The position numbers were made by a program, and so were the translations under genes. DNA of 64,000 nucleotides from Aliikangiella coralliicola (GTDB lineage: Bacteria; Pseudomonadota; Gammaproteobacteria; Enterobacterales; Kangiellaceae), in the NCBI RefSeq assembly GCF_007004725.1, contig NZ_ML660164.1, positions 183,491 through 247,490 on the forward strand, read 5' to 3'. Shown piece by piece: positions 63,815 through 64,000 of the stretch; position 1 is the first letter of the stretch, and each line of letters opens with the position of its first letter. Under the pieces are notes generated by a model. It was not told the DNA's origin and ran no database searches. It was given only the letters and a program-made list of their open reading frames with translations.

Positions 63815-64000
63815 TTTCCACAGACAGTCACCTTTCCACAGACAGTCACCTTTCCACAGACAGTCACATTTCCGCAGACAGTCACATTTCCGCAGACAGT
63901 CACATTTCCGCAGACAGTCACATTTCCGCAGACAGTCACATTTCCGCAGACAGTCACATTTCCGCAGACAGTCACATTTCCGCAGACAGTCACATTTCCG
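63815..64000. repeat. 18-bp tandem repeat array, at least 10 copies, running off the right edge
   Basis: Units of the form TTTCCGCAGACAGTCACA start two bases after the stop codon of the MBL-fold gene; the first three units have CCACAG instead of CCGCAG and the later ones are identical. About 10.3 units are visible and the array continues beyond base 64000, so its full size is unknown. No spacers, so it is not a CRISPR. All three plus-strand frames stay open because the unit is a multiple of three without stops. Confidence 0.92.

Noticed and set aside
63703..63993. Minus-strand open frame made of repeated VTVCGN units
   Set aside because: It is the 18-bp tandem array read through; it has no ribosome site, starts inside the array and ends inside the MBL-fold gene.
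63815..64000. Possible CRISPR array
   Set aside because: Units are 18 bp, directly abutting, with no spacers and no cas genes in the window.

Overview
The window reads as a chromosomal segment of a free-living, probably marine, Gram-negative gammaproteobacterium. TonB-dependent receptors, RND efflux pumps, lipoproteins with classic lipoboxes, YaeQ, an E. coli-type two-domain Ada and a PBPRA1643-type SEC-C protein all point that way. The base composition is AT-leaning and the secretome is large and protease-rich. An Aliikangiella/Kangiella-like relative fits, but that is inference from gene content only. No rRNA, tRNA, CRISPR array, prophage, integrase or transposase was recognised.

Layout. 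1-15 kb: an Oar-like TonB receptor cut by the left edge, a secreted GEVED/PKD metzincin protease, a YfiR-coiled-coil-GGDEF protein, a secreted subtilase with chitin-binding-like modules, a second TonB-dependent receptor and a GNAT acetyltransferase. 15-20 kb: an RND permease/adaptor operon. 20-31 kb: mostly small or uncharacterised secreted and membrane proteins (a small exported protein behind a long repeat-containing leader, a DUF5648 repeat protein, an orphan ExbD), with BtuF-like, ChaC-like and class C beta-lactamase-fold enzymes. 31-41 kb: a CadC-type regulator with TPRs, an HGSNAT/YeiB-like acyltransferase pair, a glutathione transferase, a SigZ-like sigma factor, a MalY/PatB lyase, an M14 deacylase and a DUF3592 protein. 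41-46 kb: a second RND operon. 46-50 kb: a PAS-GGDEF cyclase, a lipoprotein with RTX-like repeats, an uncharacterised conserved protein and YaeQ. 50-54 kb: an NlpC/P60 lipoprotein, the overlapping ada / 2OG-Fe(II) oxygenase alkylation-repair pair, and a panE-like gene broken by one base. 54-64 kb: a secreted EEP nuclease/phosphatase, a periplasmic prolyl oligopeptidase, a SEC-C protein, an SGNH lipoprotein, an NHL propeller, a second CadC-type regulator with a TolB-like propeller and an exported metallo-beta-lactamase-fold enzyme.

Themes. Protein turnover outside the cytoplasm (metzincin, subtilase, prolyl oligopeptidase), TonB uptake and two RND pumps form the cell-surface economy. Two diguanylate cyclases with intact inhibitory sites and two membrane-bound CadC-type regulators supply signalling. 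The least expected signal lies between the genes: at least eight independent arrays of short tandem repeats (units 14-21 bp, each array with a different sequence), one overlapping a start codon and one running off the right edge, plus two copies of a 157-bp inverted-repeat element built on the same terminal motif.
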